A stretch of DNA of 64,000 nucleotides. Source: Cucumis sativus. Taxonomy: Eukaryota; Streptophyta; Magnoliopsida; Cucurbitales; Cucurbitaceae. Below the pieces are notes generated by a model that saw only the letters and a list, made by a program, of their open reading frames with translations, was not told the DNA's origin and did no database searches. Of the stretch, positions 24,051 to 35,689 are shown piece by piece. Made by a program: the position numbers and the translations under genes. Each line of letters opens with the position of its first letter. Position 1 is the stretch's first letter. The stretch spans positions 29,482,408 to 29,546,407 of the forward strand of contig NC_026657.2 of assembly GCF_000004075.3 (NCBI RefSeq), given 5' to 3'.

Positions 24051-27000
24051 TTATAATCTTGAGAATGATTTCTCTACCCCAACGGTTAAAGTCAGAAAAG
24101 CAACATATGAGAGACAGAGAACAGAGAGTATAATCACCAGCATTGTGTGCAATGAAATGTATGGGCTGAAAAAGAAGACGATCGCAATAGTCGCACTGTG
24201 CCAGACCTTTAGCTGGGCAAACGCTCCTTCCTATAAACCAAAAGATAGCACCAATTTGAAGAAACCCATTAGTGACTGCCTTTTCGAAGAACCGGAGATT
24301 ATAATATGAGAATAACAACGGCAATGGATGTAATGAGATTATATGAAATTGTTAAATAATGAGGTCGCCAAGTATGGATAGAGAATAGAAAGATCAATGA
24401 TCAATTCACCAATTCACCAATTCCTATCTTGAGAAAGCAGTGAAGGATGAGCGACTACCATGTCGTGTTTGAAAAGTATTCCGAGAAGAGCATTCAGCTG
24501 TGGATACAAAAATCCATCACCAATTCCCAGAAAGGCTGATATAAGAAGCACGTATACGGTGCCAAGTGTTTCACTGGTTTGAAGAGTTGTAACAGGGCAT
24601 TGCAAGGTTTAATTAGTATACTTGCCCCTCGTGGTATTCATTACAAAATAATGCCAAATGTAAAAGGTTTTCCAATGTTACTAACCTCTGCCCTAGTAGA
24701 AGCCAAATAAAAACAACAGCTTGAATGACGGCCCCACCAGATACTAAGAAAGTGATTGATGGAAGACCAGATGTAAGACGGCCAGCAATCAATGAGCAAT
24801 AGAAAGACCAAAAAAGGAAAATAATTAACACTCAAATCTCACTTTTTTCTATTATCACTAGCTCCGATTAAAGACAAATACCATTTTAATCTACCTCTGC
24901 AAGTGCGAGCATAATGAATATTTCTAATAGGCATGGCATAACAATGAACACTATATTTACAATTTGTTGGGAAAGTTGAGCATTATATTAGTTCGTGAAT
25001 TAGGACTCTCGAGATATATTTTGGTTTGTGAAGGGAGAGTCCAATGCCTCAAAACACTTAAAATTTTGTGGTTCATCTTAATTCAATAGGGTTTGGTTTG
25101 GTTTAGAGTTCTTATTGGCTAGTTGAATGGAAAACCGAGGGAAACAATAGGAAATAAGTAGGCATACTTACAACTGCATCAGCAGCCCCATAAACTGCCA
25201 TTGCACCACCGACCCCTGACACACCAAGTGATGGTGTGACAACTTCTTTTGTGAACTTGGCCCTATGTTTGAAACTCTATAATGCTCAGTAAGGAAAAAC
25301 ATAGGCTACTGCAACAAAAGAGCATGCAATACTTCTACTTTATTCCAGTAATTACCATACAAATGCCGCTTGTAGTCCTGAATATGAAATTAGAGGAATG
25401 GTCAAAATCATTCTTATGTCAGCCAGTGGAGCAACTACTGATTTTGATAGAGAAAATATAGAAGAACGTAGGCTGGACGAGGACAGTGATGGTTCTTCTT
25501 CTTTACTGTCTTCCTTTCTTAAGAACCCCATGAGTAAGATACCTAACGTCACAACGCAAAGGAAGATAATGAACAATACAGTTGTGCCATTGGTACTTCC
25601 ACCCTGCAGCAGTTATGAGGCAAAGAAACAGGATTCAATCTAGAGATGTTATTAGTGTAGACTATTGAAAGAAGAAATGTGGTCAAAGCTGAAACAGAAT
25701 TGCATGACTCGGAAATTGCCTGCTTCAACAACGTTACGGTTGTTTCCAATGTGACTGAACATCCAAACTTTAAAATGAAACTCTTTAAGAGAGTAATTAA
25801 GTGGAGACTACATACCGCTTCATCTTTCAGCACAACGAGGGAGATAATATTTCCAATGACCTGCAATATTTAAATCACATAAGAAAGGTATGAACCTTAC
25901 TGTTAAGTTTAAGTATTTGTTTTCCAGATAACATTTCTAGATGAACCAAAGTTTGTAAACTTGAAATCCATGAATTCACCTGGTGACTTGCAAATACTGC
26001 CCAAAATTCTCCATTGAAGTTGCCGATGACAGTTCCTTCATGTAAGCCATTCTTTCTTGCATGATTACGTGCAGTTGAAGTGAGATATGTACCCTGAGCA
26101 TTCATTACATGGCAAACACCAAGATGTTTTCACTCTACAGTTATAGTGATTATCCATTACCATATACTCCAAAAATATTTACTACATTTCACCTGCGCAA
26201 CCCAAATTATAGAAGCAGCAAAACCAAGGTAGACAGAAGACGGAACCATTGTAAACCTGAAAAGAAGTGATCAGAAAATCATCTCCACTTTTGCAATCAC
26301 CTAAACATTGAGTTGCAGTGTATTGTAAAGTTCAAGACAGTATAACACTACTGACCTAATTAAAAATGACATAAACATTCAATCTGAAGAATTTTTAAAA
26401 ATACTTGTTAAATCACCCATTGATCAAAAGTTTAAATTGATGCATGAAAGTCTATATTAATTGGAGAGGAAATAACTGTCAGATATCATGTTAAATTATT
26501 GATTGATCCAAAAGCTTAAGTTTAAATTTACATAATCTATCAGTAACAGTACTCTTTCGAACACTATTAAACACAGCCAGTGATTGCTGAAGAACTGGCA
26601 TACAGTCTAACTTTTATTAATTCGTGTCTGCAAAACGCTTTGAGTAATTCGCATTGCCAGAATCAGCTCGATTACACTTTGTCTTGTCAAACTCCCTTCA
26701 TTGTATTTTCAAAGCAGACCATCAAAATCAGTAAAAAAAAATACCAAGTCGGCTTCAAATTTGCAGCTATGAACAACCAATAACCAGTAGTCCCAAGAAT
26801 CAAAGCGTTCTTAGTCCCCAATGCTCGAACCACCAAAGCAGCCACCAGAGAGAAAAACGTAAAAGATAAATACAATATCCCCAGCGAAGTAGTCCCCAAA
26901 TCCTCCTCCTGAATCAAAATTCCACAGCCCAAAGTCAAACCTAAAGACGATAATATCAATTAACCACAAAAAAAAAAAAAAAAAAAAAAAACCCATCAAA

Positions 27001-27267
27001 TACAGAATCCAAATTTTCCTCTAAGAGGCACAAATTAAGGTTCCTCCTCCATTTCTTCAACATCATCCAGAAACACCTAGAGAATAGTGAAAAGAACCAA
27101 AAACTTACAGTATTAACAGTACTCTCCAAGTTCTGGGCAGCTCCATAAGCAAGGAAAATTAACCAAAAAGCAAAGCTCAAAACATGAACATCTCTCGTAT
27201 AATTCACCGGAGCTGAAATTGGGGCGTTATTAACTAACAACCGCGCCTCTTCGTCAACAGAATCCAT
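24051..27267 (-). pseudogene. UNC93-like protein 3, left copy with a destroyed splice acceptor
   Basis: Ten exons by comparison with the right copy: 27267-27109, 26908-26745, 26256-26193, 26093-25980, 25860-25816, 25603-25356, 25262-25172, 24798-24686, 24573-24459 and 24230-24051, in sum 430 residues. The acceptor before exon 8 reads TTTCTAT where the right copy reads TTTCCAG, so no AG is present. Skipping exon 8 (113 bases) shifts the frame. The nearest upstream AG gives an immediate stop, and the next downstream AG (after ACTTTCTT) also shifts the frame. Retaining the intron stops after about 19 extra residues. The product would then end near residue 295, losing the last membrane segments. 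Exons 9-10 also drift from the family (YPQ for NTQ, KHDM for KHDT). Some function, or an unusual splice, cannot be excluded. Confidence 0.72.
26968..26991. repeat. A24 homopolymer in intron 1 of the left UNC93 copy
   Basis: A run of 24 A on the plus strand (poly-T in the sense of the gene). The matching site of the right copy, near 31,663-31,669, has only seven. It is a post-duplication expansion and may be mis-sized in the assembly. Confidence 0.85.
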
Positions 27268-28205
27268 GGCGTGTCGGCTTTTCAAGCCGATTTAGTCGTA
27301 GAAACGCTTAAAAAGGCGGAAAGAGAAAAACCCAAATGGAGTGAAGTCAGAGGTGAAGAATCGTCGGCTGAAAGTGAAGACAGTCAAAACTCAAAAGGGT
27401 TAATAATTCGATTAACTTAAAGGTGGATCGAGCTCGAAATTTTGTATTTGTTTGATGCGAAAAAGGAATAAGAGCTGACCAATTACGAATTTATGTACGC
27501 CCCATCTAAGGAAACATTTTCCACATTTTCGCAATCGCTCGTCGCCCCAAGGTGTGGCGTTGGTGTCCTTATCCAAGTTCTTAACTTAACCAACGGTATC
27601 TGCTTCGAACTCTGTGCGATTCGGAATCTTCTCAAATTATAACACTTTTTAAGTTCTATCACTATACTCTCAGCTTCCAAAAATAGCTTCTACATTAATT
27701 GCGTTATTTTATTAGTGAAAAAATGTTTCTTTTTTTTTTCTAAACTTTGGGTGTACGTGAATTTAAATGTTAAACTTACAGGTAAATATATTAATTAATA
27801 CCTCTATCACATTTCACTTATGTTATATATTAGTTTATACCTCCTATTAAAATAGGTTTCATTTGAAAAAACATTATGCCAAAAATAGGATTATTTCTAT
27901 TAAATCTATAATTTTTCATGAATAAATCAATCTAAGTTTTTAGATAAACTTTTTGTTAGAATTCATTCATTTGTTTGAAAATTAATCAGTGTCCAAATTT
28001 ATTGGTTGTATGAGAATTTAGTTCTGAAATTAGAAGTTTGCAAAGTTTAAGTGTAGGGGTATATTTTAATATTTATCCAATCTTTTATTATATGGTTCTT
28101 TCATACTAGTCAATAAATTGAGGTCAGAAAAAGTATCCAAACTACTAAATGCTACAAAATTTTCTCACCATGGTACAAAAATTTGAGTGTTCGATCTGTT
28201 AAAGC
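27268..28205. promoter_or_regulatory. leader and promoter side of the left UNC93 copy
   Basis: Clearly related to 31,948-32,960. The first 330 bases are nearly identical between the copies, including GAAACG(C/T)TTAAAAAGG and the GTCGTAGAAACG block. The blocks further out are more diverged, and the right copy has extra sequence around 32,330-32,530. Thus both copies kept their proximal promoters at duplication. No separate gene is seen. A short minus-strand frame near 27,483-27,680 is not conserved in the twin. Confidence 0.5.
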
Positions 28206-28209
28206 TAAA

Positions 28210-31200
28210 ATAGTGGACAGATGGTGTTTGCGTGAGTATTCCATTCATAATGTTTTGCTAATTATGATCTGCAATCTATTACCTAAATATATACGGTTTC
28301 TATTTCCAACTTTTCATGATATGAGAATGGTATTTCTTTAGAAATCAAGTGTATATATGATCCTTAGTAGATTCGAGCTAGAATGTTTGAAACAAACCAA
28401 CAATCCACAAGTCGAGCTCTTAAGAGATGTTGAGAACCAAATATGAATTTGGTTATATTTACCATTTGTTTGCATTTTGTTATATCTACTAATATTACTT
28501 GATGATGGTTATGTTTGCAGCAGTTCCGATTAAAAAAATGGTAAGATTGAAATATGGCTCATGATGAACAAAAGCTAAAAGTCGCATTCAATTTTCCAAT
28601 TTGTATGGAAGAGATGCATATTACACAAAAGATTGGTTGGCAAAGGAAATGAACAGTTTAGAAAGAAATCAATTGGCGAAAGGGAAGATTTCTTTCGCAG
28701 CAATAACATGAATGTAGAAACACATATATCCGTCTCTACACATTATAATCTTGAGAATGATTTCTCTACCCAAACGGTTAAAGTCAGAAAAGCAACATAT
28801 GAGAGGCAAAGAACTGAGAGTATAATCACCAGCATTGTGTGCATTGAAATGTATGGACTGAAAAAGAAGACGATCGAAATAGTCGCGCTCTGCCAGACCT
28901 TTAATTGGGCAAACGCTCCTTCCTATAAACCAAAAGATAGAACCAATTACTGACTGCCTTTTTGCAGAACCGAAGATTACAATATGAGAAAAACAATAGC
29001 AATGGATGTAATGAGATTATATGAAATTGTTAAATGATGAGGTCGCCATGTATGGATAGAGGATAAGAAAGATCACTGTCAATTCACCCAATTCCTATCT
29101 TGAGAAAGCAATGAAGGATGAGTAGGTACCGTGTCGTGTTTGAAAAGTATTCCAAGCAGAGCATTCAGCTGTGTGTTAAAAACTCCATCACCAATTCCCA
29201 GAACGGCTGATATAAGAAGCAGGTATACGGTGCCGAGTGTTTCACTGGTTTGAAGAGTTGTAACAGGGCATTGCAAGGTTTAATCAGTACACTCGCCCCT
29301 CGTGGTATTCATTACAAAATAATTCTAAATGTAAAAGGTTTTCCAATGTTGCTAACCTCTGCCCCAGTAGAAGCCAAATAAAAACAACAGCTTGAATGAC
29401 AGCCCCACCAGATACTAAGAAAGTGATTGATGGAAGACCGGATGTAAGACGACCAGCAACCAGTGAACACTGGAAAGACCAAAAAAAGAAAATAATTAAC
29501 ACTTGGAACTCGCTTTTTTTCTATTATCAATAGCTTTGACTAAAGATAAATAGTTGAAAGTAACTTCCCTCTACTAACTTGGAAGAACAGCCACAAATAA
29601 TATGTGGAGAGTTTAAAGAACTTTCAACAAATAGACAAATACCATCTAAATCTACCTCTGCAAGTGCGAGCATAATGAATATTTCTAATAGGCATGGCAT
29701 AACAATGAGCACTCTATATTTACAATTAGTTGGGAAAGTTGAGCATTATTTTAGTTCATGAATTAGGACTCTTGAGATATATTTTGGTTTGTGAAGGGAG
29801 AGTCCAATGCCTCAAAACACTTAATTTGTGGTTCATCTTAATTCAATATGGTTTAGTTTGGTTTAGAGTTCTTATTGGCTAGTTGAATGGAAAAACGAGG
29901 GAAACAATAGGAAATAATTAGGCATACTTACAACTGCATCAGCAGCCCCATAAACTGCCATTGCACCACCGACCCCTGACACACCAAGTGATGGTGTGAC
30001 AACTTGTTTTGTGAACTTGGCCCTGTGTTTAAAACTCTACAATGCTCAGTAAGGAAAAACACAGGCTACTGCAACAAAGAGCATGCAATACTTCTACTTT
30101 ATTCCAGTAATTACCATACAAATGCTGCTTGTAGTCCTGAATATGCAATCAGAGGAATGGTCAAAATCATTCTTCTGTCAGCCAATGGAGCAACTACCGA
30201 TTTTGACAGAGACAATATCGAAGAATGTAGGCTGGCCGATGGCAGCGATGGTTCTTCTTCTTTACTGTCTTCCTTTCTTAAGAACCACATAAGTACAATA
30301 CCTAACGTCACAACGCAAAGGAAGATAATGAACAATACAGTTGTGCCATTGGTACTTCCACCCTGCAGCAGTTATGAGGCAAAGAAACAGGATTCAATCT
30401 AGATATGTTATTAGTGTAGACTATTGAAAGAAGAAATGTGGTCAAAGCTGAAACAGAATTGCATGACTCGGCAATTGCCTACTTCAACAACGTTACGGTT
30501 GTTTCCAATGTGGCTGAACATGCAAACATTAAAATGAAACTCTTTAAGATAGTAATTAAGTGGAGACAACATACTGCTTCGTCTTTCAGCACAACGAGGG
30601 AGATAATATTTCCAATGACCTGCAATATTTAAATCACATAAGAAAACAGATATTCACCAATTTAAAAAGGTATAAACCTTACTGTTAAGTTTAAGTATTT
30701 GTTTTCCAGATAATATTTCTAGATGAACCAAAGTTTATAATCTCGAAATCCATGAATTCACCTGGTGACTTGCAAATACTCCCCAAAATTCTCCATTGAA
30801 GTTGCCAATGACAGTTCCTTCATGTAAGCCATTCTTTCTTGCATGATTACGTGCGGTTGAAGTGAGATATGTACCCTGAGAATTCATTACATGGTGAACA
30901 CCAAAGATATTTTCACTCTACAGTTATAGTGATTATCCATTACCATATACTCCAAAAATATTTACTACATTTCACCTGCGCAACCCATATTATAGAAGCA
31001 GCAAAACCAAGGTAGAGAGAAGCTGGAACCATTGTGAACCTGAAAAGAAGTGTTCAGAAAATCATCTCAACTTTTGCAGTCACCTAAACATTGAGTTGCA
31101 GTGTATTGAAAATTTGGCGTAAAGTTCAAGACAATATAACTCTACTGACCTAATTCAAAATGATATAAACATTCCATCTGAAAATTTTGTAAAAATACTT

Positions 31201-32960
31201 GTTAAACCACCAATTGATCAAAAGTTTAAATTGATGGAAATATGTAGAAAACTCAACAAGTGAAGATCTATATTAATTGGACAGGAAATAACTGTTCAAA
31301 CACAGCCATTGATTGCTGAAGAACTGGCATACAATCTAATTTTTATTAAATCATGTCTGCAAAACGCTTTGAGTAATTCACATTGCCAGTAGTCCATCAA
31401 AATCAGAGGGGAAAAAATACCAAGTCGGCTTCAAATTTGCAGCTGTGAACAACCAATAACCAGTAGTTCCAAGAATCAAAGCGTTCTTAGTCCCCAATGC
31501 CCGAACCACCAAAGAAGCCACCAGAGAGAAAAACGTGAAAGATAGATACAATATCCCCAGCGAAGTAGTCCCCAAATCCTCCTCCTGAATCAAAATTCCA
31601 CAGCCAAGCAAAAAACAATCAGCCCAAAATCAAACCTACGGACGATAATATCAAGTAACCACCAAAAAAACCCATCAAATACAGAATCCAAAATCTTCCC
31701 ATAAGAGGCGCAAATTAAGATTTATCGTCCATTTCTTCAACATCATCCAGAAATGCCAAAAGAATAGTGAAAAGAACCAAAAACTTACAGTATTAACAGT
31801 ACTCTCCAAGTTCTGGGCAGCTCCATAAGCAAGGAAAATTAACAGAAAAGCAAAGCTCAAAACATGAACATCTCTCGTATAATTCACCGGAGCTGAAATT
31901 GGCGCGTTATTAACTAGCAACCGCGCCTCTTCGTCAACAGAATCCATGGCGTGTCGACGTTTCAAGCCGATTTAGTCGTAGAAACGTTTAAAAAGGGGGA
32001 AAGAGAAAAAAAAACCCAAATAGAGTGAAGTCAAAGGTGAAGAATCGCCGGCTGAAAGTGAAGACAATCAAAAGGGTTAGTATTTCGATTAAGTTAAAGT
32101 GGATCGAGCTCAAAATTTTGTGTTTGTTTGATGCGAAAATCGAATTAGAGCTGGCCAATAACGAATTTATATATGCTCATATGGGTAAACATTTTCCCCG
32201 TTTTCGCAATCGCTCGCCGCCCCAAGGTGGGGCGTTGGTGTCCTTATTCAAGTTCTTAGTTTAACTAACGGTATCTGCATCGAACTCTTTCCGATTTGGA
32301 ATCTTCTCAAATCATAATAGTTTTTTTTTTTCTCTCTCTTTAAAGTATCAATTTCTTTTTAAATGCTAACACTGCATCGAGAAAGTTATTTTAATCACAA
32401 CACGTTCAGCTTCCAAATTGTAAAAATAGGTCACCATATTTTCTAAATCGTAAAAAGCGGAGTTCAAATATTGTTTCTAAAAAAATATTATTATCTAATT
32501 CAAATTTCGTAATATTTTAGCACATTTTAGTTAATTCTACATTAACTGTGTTACTTTAGTAGCGGAAAAATTGAATTTATTTTCCTAAATTTAAATCTTA
32601 AACTTACAGGTAAATAAATTAATTTATACCTACATCATATTAGGTTCCATTTCGAAAAACATTATACCCAAAATAATGATTATATATATTAAATCTTTGA
32701 ACATTTATAAAAAAATCTATACTAAATTTTTATATAAAATTATCGTTAGAAATCATTGATTTGTTTACTCCAATCATTTATTTCGTTAATCCGAGTAAGC
32801 AATTTTCTTACTCACGTTTTGAGAATCGTAGAAGAAAGCTACCCACGTTTGAAAATCATTTTATTCGTTGTATAGAATTTTAGTACTCAAATTATAAGTT
32901 CACGATAGTATACTTTGAGTGTTCTCTATTTAAATTGACTCTGTTAAAAGCTAAAATAGT
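28210..32960. repeat. tandem duplication unit 2 (right copy)
   Basis: Partner of 23,480-28,205, in direct orientation with only a few bases between the units. It differs mainly by indels in introns and in the distal promoter side. The gene inside is intact. Confidence 0.85.
28743..31947 (-). CDS. UNC93-like protein 3 (intact copy), membrane transporter-like
   Basis: Ten exons: 31947-31789, 31584-31421, 31039-30976, 30875-30762, 30619-30575, 30362-30115, 30022-29932, 29469-29357, 29244-29130 and 28922-28743, giving 430 residues. All borders are GT/AG. The protein is hydrophobic with about 11-12 membrane spans and belongs to the UNC93 branch of the major facilitator superfamily. Marks are MDSVDEEARLL at the start, YGAAQNLESTVNT, EEDLGTTSLGILYLSF, WAKFTKEVV, VYGAADAVCSLVAGRLTSG and a final FAQLKVWQSATI. 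Arabidopsis UNC93-like protein 3 (At3g09470) has the same layout as I recall it. Related plant and animal members influence potassium channels or trafficking, but transport by this subgroup is unproven. Ends are cytosolic by inference. Confidence 0.9.
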
Positions 32961-33605
32961 TTCAAACTAAATAGTTTTCCTCGACATTTTATTATCATAC
33001 AATTATTTTAGGATATCTAAACTAATAAATTGAGTTTAGCGCCTACACCTTTTTTTTCCCTCTCTATTCTCTTGTTTCTGAAATATTTTGATCGTCGGGT
33101 GGAGATGAGAATTGATCCAAACCTCTCCTCGACTGAGGAGAAATAACCGAAAATAAAATATCACAATCTATAGAACATATTTGAGCATATTAAAATAGTA
33201 AATAGCAATGATTAATTAAATGTAGTCTAAGGTCCACTTTTCTACCAATCAAATAATACCTTTTTGGCTTCTAAAGAAGACAAAGGAAAAGTACATCAAT
33301 AGTTGTTCACATACAAATGTTCACTCCTTTCGTGTAGTAATCTATGGAGTAAGCAGAACAGAGCAGAGCTCAATCTCATAGCCATCCTGCTCCAATATCT
33401 CCCTAAAGTATAAAATTATGTTGTTGTCAAACAACTAAAAGACGTTTTAGCAAAAAAGCCATTTAGAACATAAATCCAAAACACATTATATACCACAAAG
33501 ACAGGACCAAGACACTCGTTCACCTTGAAAAGAAGACGTGGAAGGAAATTGGATACTATTTTACCAGAATTGGCTGTGTCAAATGTTCGAATAAAAGTAT
33601 AAGCG
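31948..33605. other. promoter side of the right UNC93 copy and 3' flank of ADF
   Basis: Sequence to about 32,960 is the duplicated UNC93 leader and promoter side. From about 33,000 to 33,605 it is AT-rich and contains the likely 3' untranslated region of the minus-strand ADF gene. No other gene is seen. Confidence 0.5.
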
Positions 33606-35367
33606 TCAGCCAACTCGGCTTCGAATGACATCAAGACCCATTTCGGTGGGATCGGTGGCTTGGAGCTCGACCTGAAAGCCATCCAGCTCTCTCTTGAATC
33701 TATCTTTGGAGCTTGCGTATATCATCTTGCTTCTGACTCTTGAAGAATCAGGGGACCTTCAGTTCATACAATGGCGTTTTTGTTAAAGTGTGTGATAGTT
33801 GGAAAGACAAACATGTAAGGATGTAGTGAAGCGTAAAGGAGATTGTTAACTATACCAGGCAATAAAGAAGATTCTGCTCTTTTGACAGTTCTCTTCCGTA
33901 ACGAAGTCGAAATCATAGATAGCATAACGACATTCGTCTGAAGGGAGGCTTTTAGCAAAGTCCTCGTAACTTTGCGTTGGCTCACCGACTTTCTCTACTA
34001 CAACTTGCTTTTGTTTCTCCTCGATCTTAAACACAATAAAGCGATAGGTTCTTTTTGCCTTGAGCTCCAAAAACTTCAGCTTGCAATCATCATGCACTGC
34101 TATTCCCGATGCTGCATTGGCCTATAAAAATCCAGAATGAAACTACTTAAAAAAGTTTCAAAGTCCAAAATGGATGCAAACAGAACTAGTTGAAAAGGCT
34201 GAACAAAATTGGAAAATAAAATGTTATTGATTGTAATATATCATACAGCTATAAAATCAAAAGCTGCAAAGCAAAGCAGTAAGTTGAATGTTGTTTAACC
34301 TAACAATGGAAATGCAGAAAATTGGTAACAATATAATCTGTCTGATTTTATCATATTTAACAAATTTCCAACAATCGTTCTATCTCTCCCTTGGGAGCCT
34401 TGACTTATCCATCAATTTGTGGTGATATTTAGTCAAATTTTCCACCTCGTAGCCGCAATTAAGCTCGAGCTCTGTGCCTTGCTTCAAAGAAGCCTCTCAA
34501 GCAAAGGCTCCTAGACGCCTTAGTACTTGTAGTGTGTGCCTCAGCTCCTTGAGTTTGATTTCCTACTCTCCCTCTCTCTTTTTTTTCTTTCTAATCTTTA
34601 AGAAAAAAATGCATAAACATTCTTACAATCTCAAATGAAATCTCTATTTTCTTCTTATTCGTCCTATTATTTTTCTACTTGTATTACAATTCAATCTACA
34701 AATGTCTAGCTATTGTGTTCATAAAACCTGTAAGTTCTGAAGGCTATTGCGTTTTAACGCGCCTCGAGCTTTAACAGAACACTGAGCCAAAGTAAGATTA
34801 TCTCCTAACAAGTATAAACAGTATGGATTCTGATTTTTGATAGCTGATAATGGTTTCCACCAAAATTTAAAGCAGAATCACAACTTGACTACACATGCAC
34901 GAGAAGGATTAACAGCAACTCAAAAGGAAGGAATACACGAATATAAGTTATATAACTTGTAATCGAAATCCTCGACATAAATATTCAAACACAAGTACAA
35001 AAACTAAAACGATGATCACAATAGATCCCACGGCCACCGGATTACTCGAAGTCGACAATAATTTAAAGAAAATAACGTTTCACTCAATTAAAGAAAAAAA
35101 AATCACAGTAGAATAGAAATCGGATCTCCTATGCAGCACAATGCATTCACTTCCCACTCGGAAAACTTCATACGGATTACTACTTCAAAATCATGCACAG
35201 AGATTCAAATAACCCACAAATTGCAAGAAAACTCTCGATCGCGATTGTAGTGAAATTCAAAATGGCGAACTAGAAATACAACAATCCTACTTTCTGAAAA
35301 ACTAACCGATCATCAAACCATGAATAAAAGCAGAAATTAAGTAAGTAAGCTTCAGAGAACTCACCAT
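33606..35367 (-). CDS. ADF: actin-depolymerizing factor (ADF/cofilin)
   Basis: Three coding exons: 35367-35365 (the ATG alone), 34121-33856 and 33756-33606, giving 139 residues, the standard plant ADF length. The protein begins [14 protein letters not shown]. Ser6 matches the regulatory phosphorylation site of plant ADFs. [27 protein letters not shown] and the actin-binding helix region around [16 protein letters not shown] follow, and it ends [10 protein letters not shown]. ADFs bind G- and F-actin, sever filaments and speed turnover in the cytoplasm. The ATG-only first exon followed by a long intron (1,243 bases) is the known plant ADF gene layout. The sequence is of the ADF1-4-like subclass by eye, but a member number cannot be assigned. 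Confidence 0.95.
34440..34800. repeat. candidate degenerate repeat insertion in ADF intron 1
   Basis: Inside the AT-rich first intron lies a patch with repeated GCCT words: GTGCCTTGC, AAGCCTCTCAAG, GGCTCCTAGACGCCTTAG and TGTGCCTCAGCTCC near 34,476-34,553, then AACGCGCCTCGAGC near 34,758. The vocabulary (GCCT/AGGC, GCGCCTCGAGC) recalls common degenerate plant repeats. No clean ends or duplicated target were found, so the family is not named. Confidence 0.3.
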
Positions 35368-35658
35368 TTTGAGAGAAGAGATAAAAAGTTCCAACGAAGA
35401 AGAAGAAGAAGAAATGCAGGTTCAGAAATGAGGGAAGAAAATGTAGAGTGGGTTTTAATTTTTATAGTGGTTTTTATTATTATTATTTTGATTACTTTTT
35501 ATTTATTTATTATTACGATTATCTGTGATGGTGCTCGGGAGCAACGGTATCGTGGCGGTGACTTGTATCTGACAGTTGGCGGTGGGATGATGTCTGACCA
35601 ACCAATATAAGCCACGTATACTAGGAGCGTGGGGCGGTACCTTTAGCTGCGCCGCACC

Positions 35659-35667
35659 TTTATATAA
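35659..35667 (-). promoter_or_regulatory. TATA box of the ADF gene
   Basis: Read on the minus strand this is TTATATAAAGG, about 290 bases before the ATG, in a less AT-rich stretch (35,560-35,690). Transcription would start near 35,630 and the leader would include the ATT-rich stretch near 35,456-35,515. The same bases also read as a TATA element on the plus strand, but no plus-strand gene follows. Confidence 0.5.
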
Positions 35668-35689
35668 GCCGGCTCCCTAGTTAACTTTA

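Larger units (their letters stand above)
23480..28205. repeat. tandem duplication unit 1 (left copy)
   Basis: This stretch matches 28,210-32,960 along its length: 3' flank, all exons, introns, leader and promoter side. Left edges share TGGTGTTTG(T/C)GTGAG at about 23,459 and 28,220. Both right ends contain AGCTAAAATAGT, near 28,143-28,213 and 32,947-32,960. Corresponding start codons are 4,680 bases apart. Introns differ by small indels and substitutions, for example an A run of 24 here against 7 in the other unit, so the duplication is fairly recent. Edges are approximate. Confidence 0.85.

Noticed and set aside
27483-27680. A 65-codon minus frame upstream of the left UNC93 copy
   Set aside because: The matching stretch of the right copy (about 32,160-32,360) does not keep the frame, so it is promoter or leader sequence.
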